DNA from: JANLTP01 sp031363055
Lineage (GTDB): Bacteria; Pseudomonadota; Gammaproteobacteria; Burkholderiales; Burkholderiaceae_E
Reading direction: 5' to 3'
NCBI GenBank assembly: GCA_031363055.1
Contig: JANLTP010000152.1
Location: forward strand, 1-15,156
DNA: 15,156 nt
The stretch's first letter is position 1. Each line of letters opens with the position of its first letter. The position numbers were made by a program, and so were the translations under genes. The notes beneath the pieces were generated by a model, which made no database searches, had not been told where the DNA came from, and saw only the letters and a program-made list of their open reading frames with translations. Shown here piece after piece: positions 15,091 through 15,156 of the stretch.

Positions 15091-15156
15091 TTCCAAGCCC
15101 TGCGATACCTTTCGGCCGCGAGTCCGGCAACGCGCCGCAACCCGAACAGGTTTGGG
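14975..15156 (-). CDS. tnpB: TnpB RNA-guided nuclease, C-terminal 59 residues (5' end outside window)
   Basis: The minus-strand reading ends in TAG at 14977-14975. Its visible part contains two zinc-knuckle pairs, CSGCGALPDSRP and WTCSGCGSVHD. HDRDVNAALNILRRGHATLA follows, where the Asp of R-D-x-N is the third RuvC active-site residue in TnpB/Cas12-type nucleases. These features identify the C-terminus of an IS605-type OrfB/TnpB, a transposon-borne endonuclease guided by the RNA made from the element's right end. The visible part is intact, with no stop or frameshift; whether the rest is intact cannot be judged. Confidence 0.9.
   Translation of the reverse strand, partial: QTCSGCGALPDSRPKGIAGLGIREWTCSGCGSVHDRDVNAALNILRRGHATLAVGISVV

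Larger units (their letters stand above)
14958..15156 (-). mobile_element. Right end of an IS200/IS605-type element carrying tnpB (partial)
   Basis: The window enters the element from its 3' side. The tnpB stop is followed by a G-rich stem region and GGATGTCAA, the kind of right end seen after many TnpB genes. I place the edge near 14958 by analogy only. The left end, any tnpA and most of tnpB lie beyond the right edge. Confidence 0.55.

Overview
The window is about 58% G+C and looks like a chromosomal segment of a gammaproteobacterium. That rests on general gene style only (type I secreted RTX adhesin, paired acyl-CoA dehydrogenases, a DUF1800/DUF1501 pair, a Tat-type signal, SD-led starts); there is no rRNA or tRNA to place it. 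I see no CRISPR array, tRNA or phage region.

Region 1 (1-4241, + strand) is the oddest part. It opens exactly at what looks like the lipobox cysteine of a secreted lipoprotein with a bacterial Ig-like domain and carboxypeptidase-regulatory-like domains. Near 745-765 that protein is cut in mid-domain, and coding continues in another frame as the front part of a Bap-like/RTX adhesin (BapA-prefix-like segment, Ig-like repeats, a LamG-like domain, RTX repeats, type I secretion tail). The adhesin is broken once more by a single extra C at 3110, inside GATCGATC. The first break joins two unrelated proteins; the second is a simple +1 frameshift or a sequencing error.

Region 2 (4300-9870, - strand) is a catabolic gene set read right to left: an amidohydrolase of the N-acyl-D-amino-acid deacylase type, a tiny protein with a C-terminal membrane segment, a CaiB/BaiF CoA-transferase and two acyl-CoA dehydrogenases. 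The last four are tightly packed (GTGA overlap, 27-nt gap, ATGA overlap). The logic suggests that a carboxylic acid, possibly released from an amide by the amidohydrolase, is charged with CoA and then dehydrogenated by a two-subunit dehydrogenase of the kind known from sterol side-chain breakdown. The substrate cannot be read from the sequence.

Region 3 (9871-13401, + strand) starts with a divergent intergenic stretch holding a candidate promoter and a hairpin just before the first ATG. A DUF1800 lipoprotein and a Tat-exported DUF1501 protein follow, 14 nt apart. This pair is widespread and of unknown function.

Region 4 (13391-15156, - strand) holds a glutathione S-transferase with a TTG start, an AAA/ABC-type ATPase whose normal N-terminus lies upstream of the first usual start codon, and, at the right edge, the last 59 codons of a TnpB nuclease. 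The TnpB tail carries the right end of an IS200/IS605-type element, where the omega RNA would lie.
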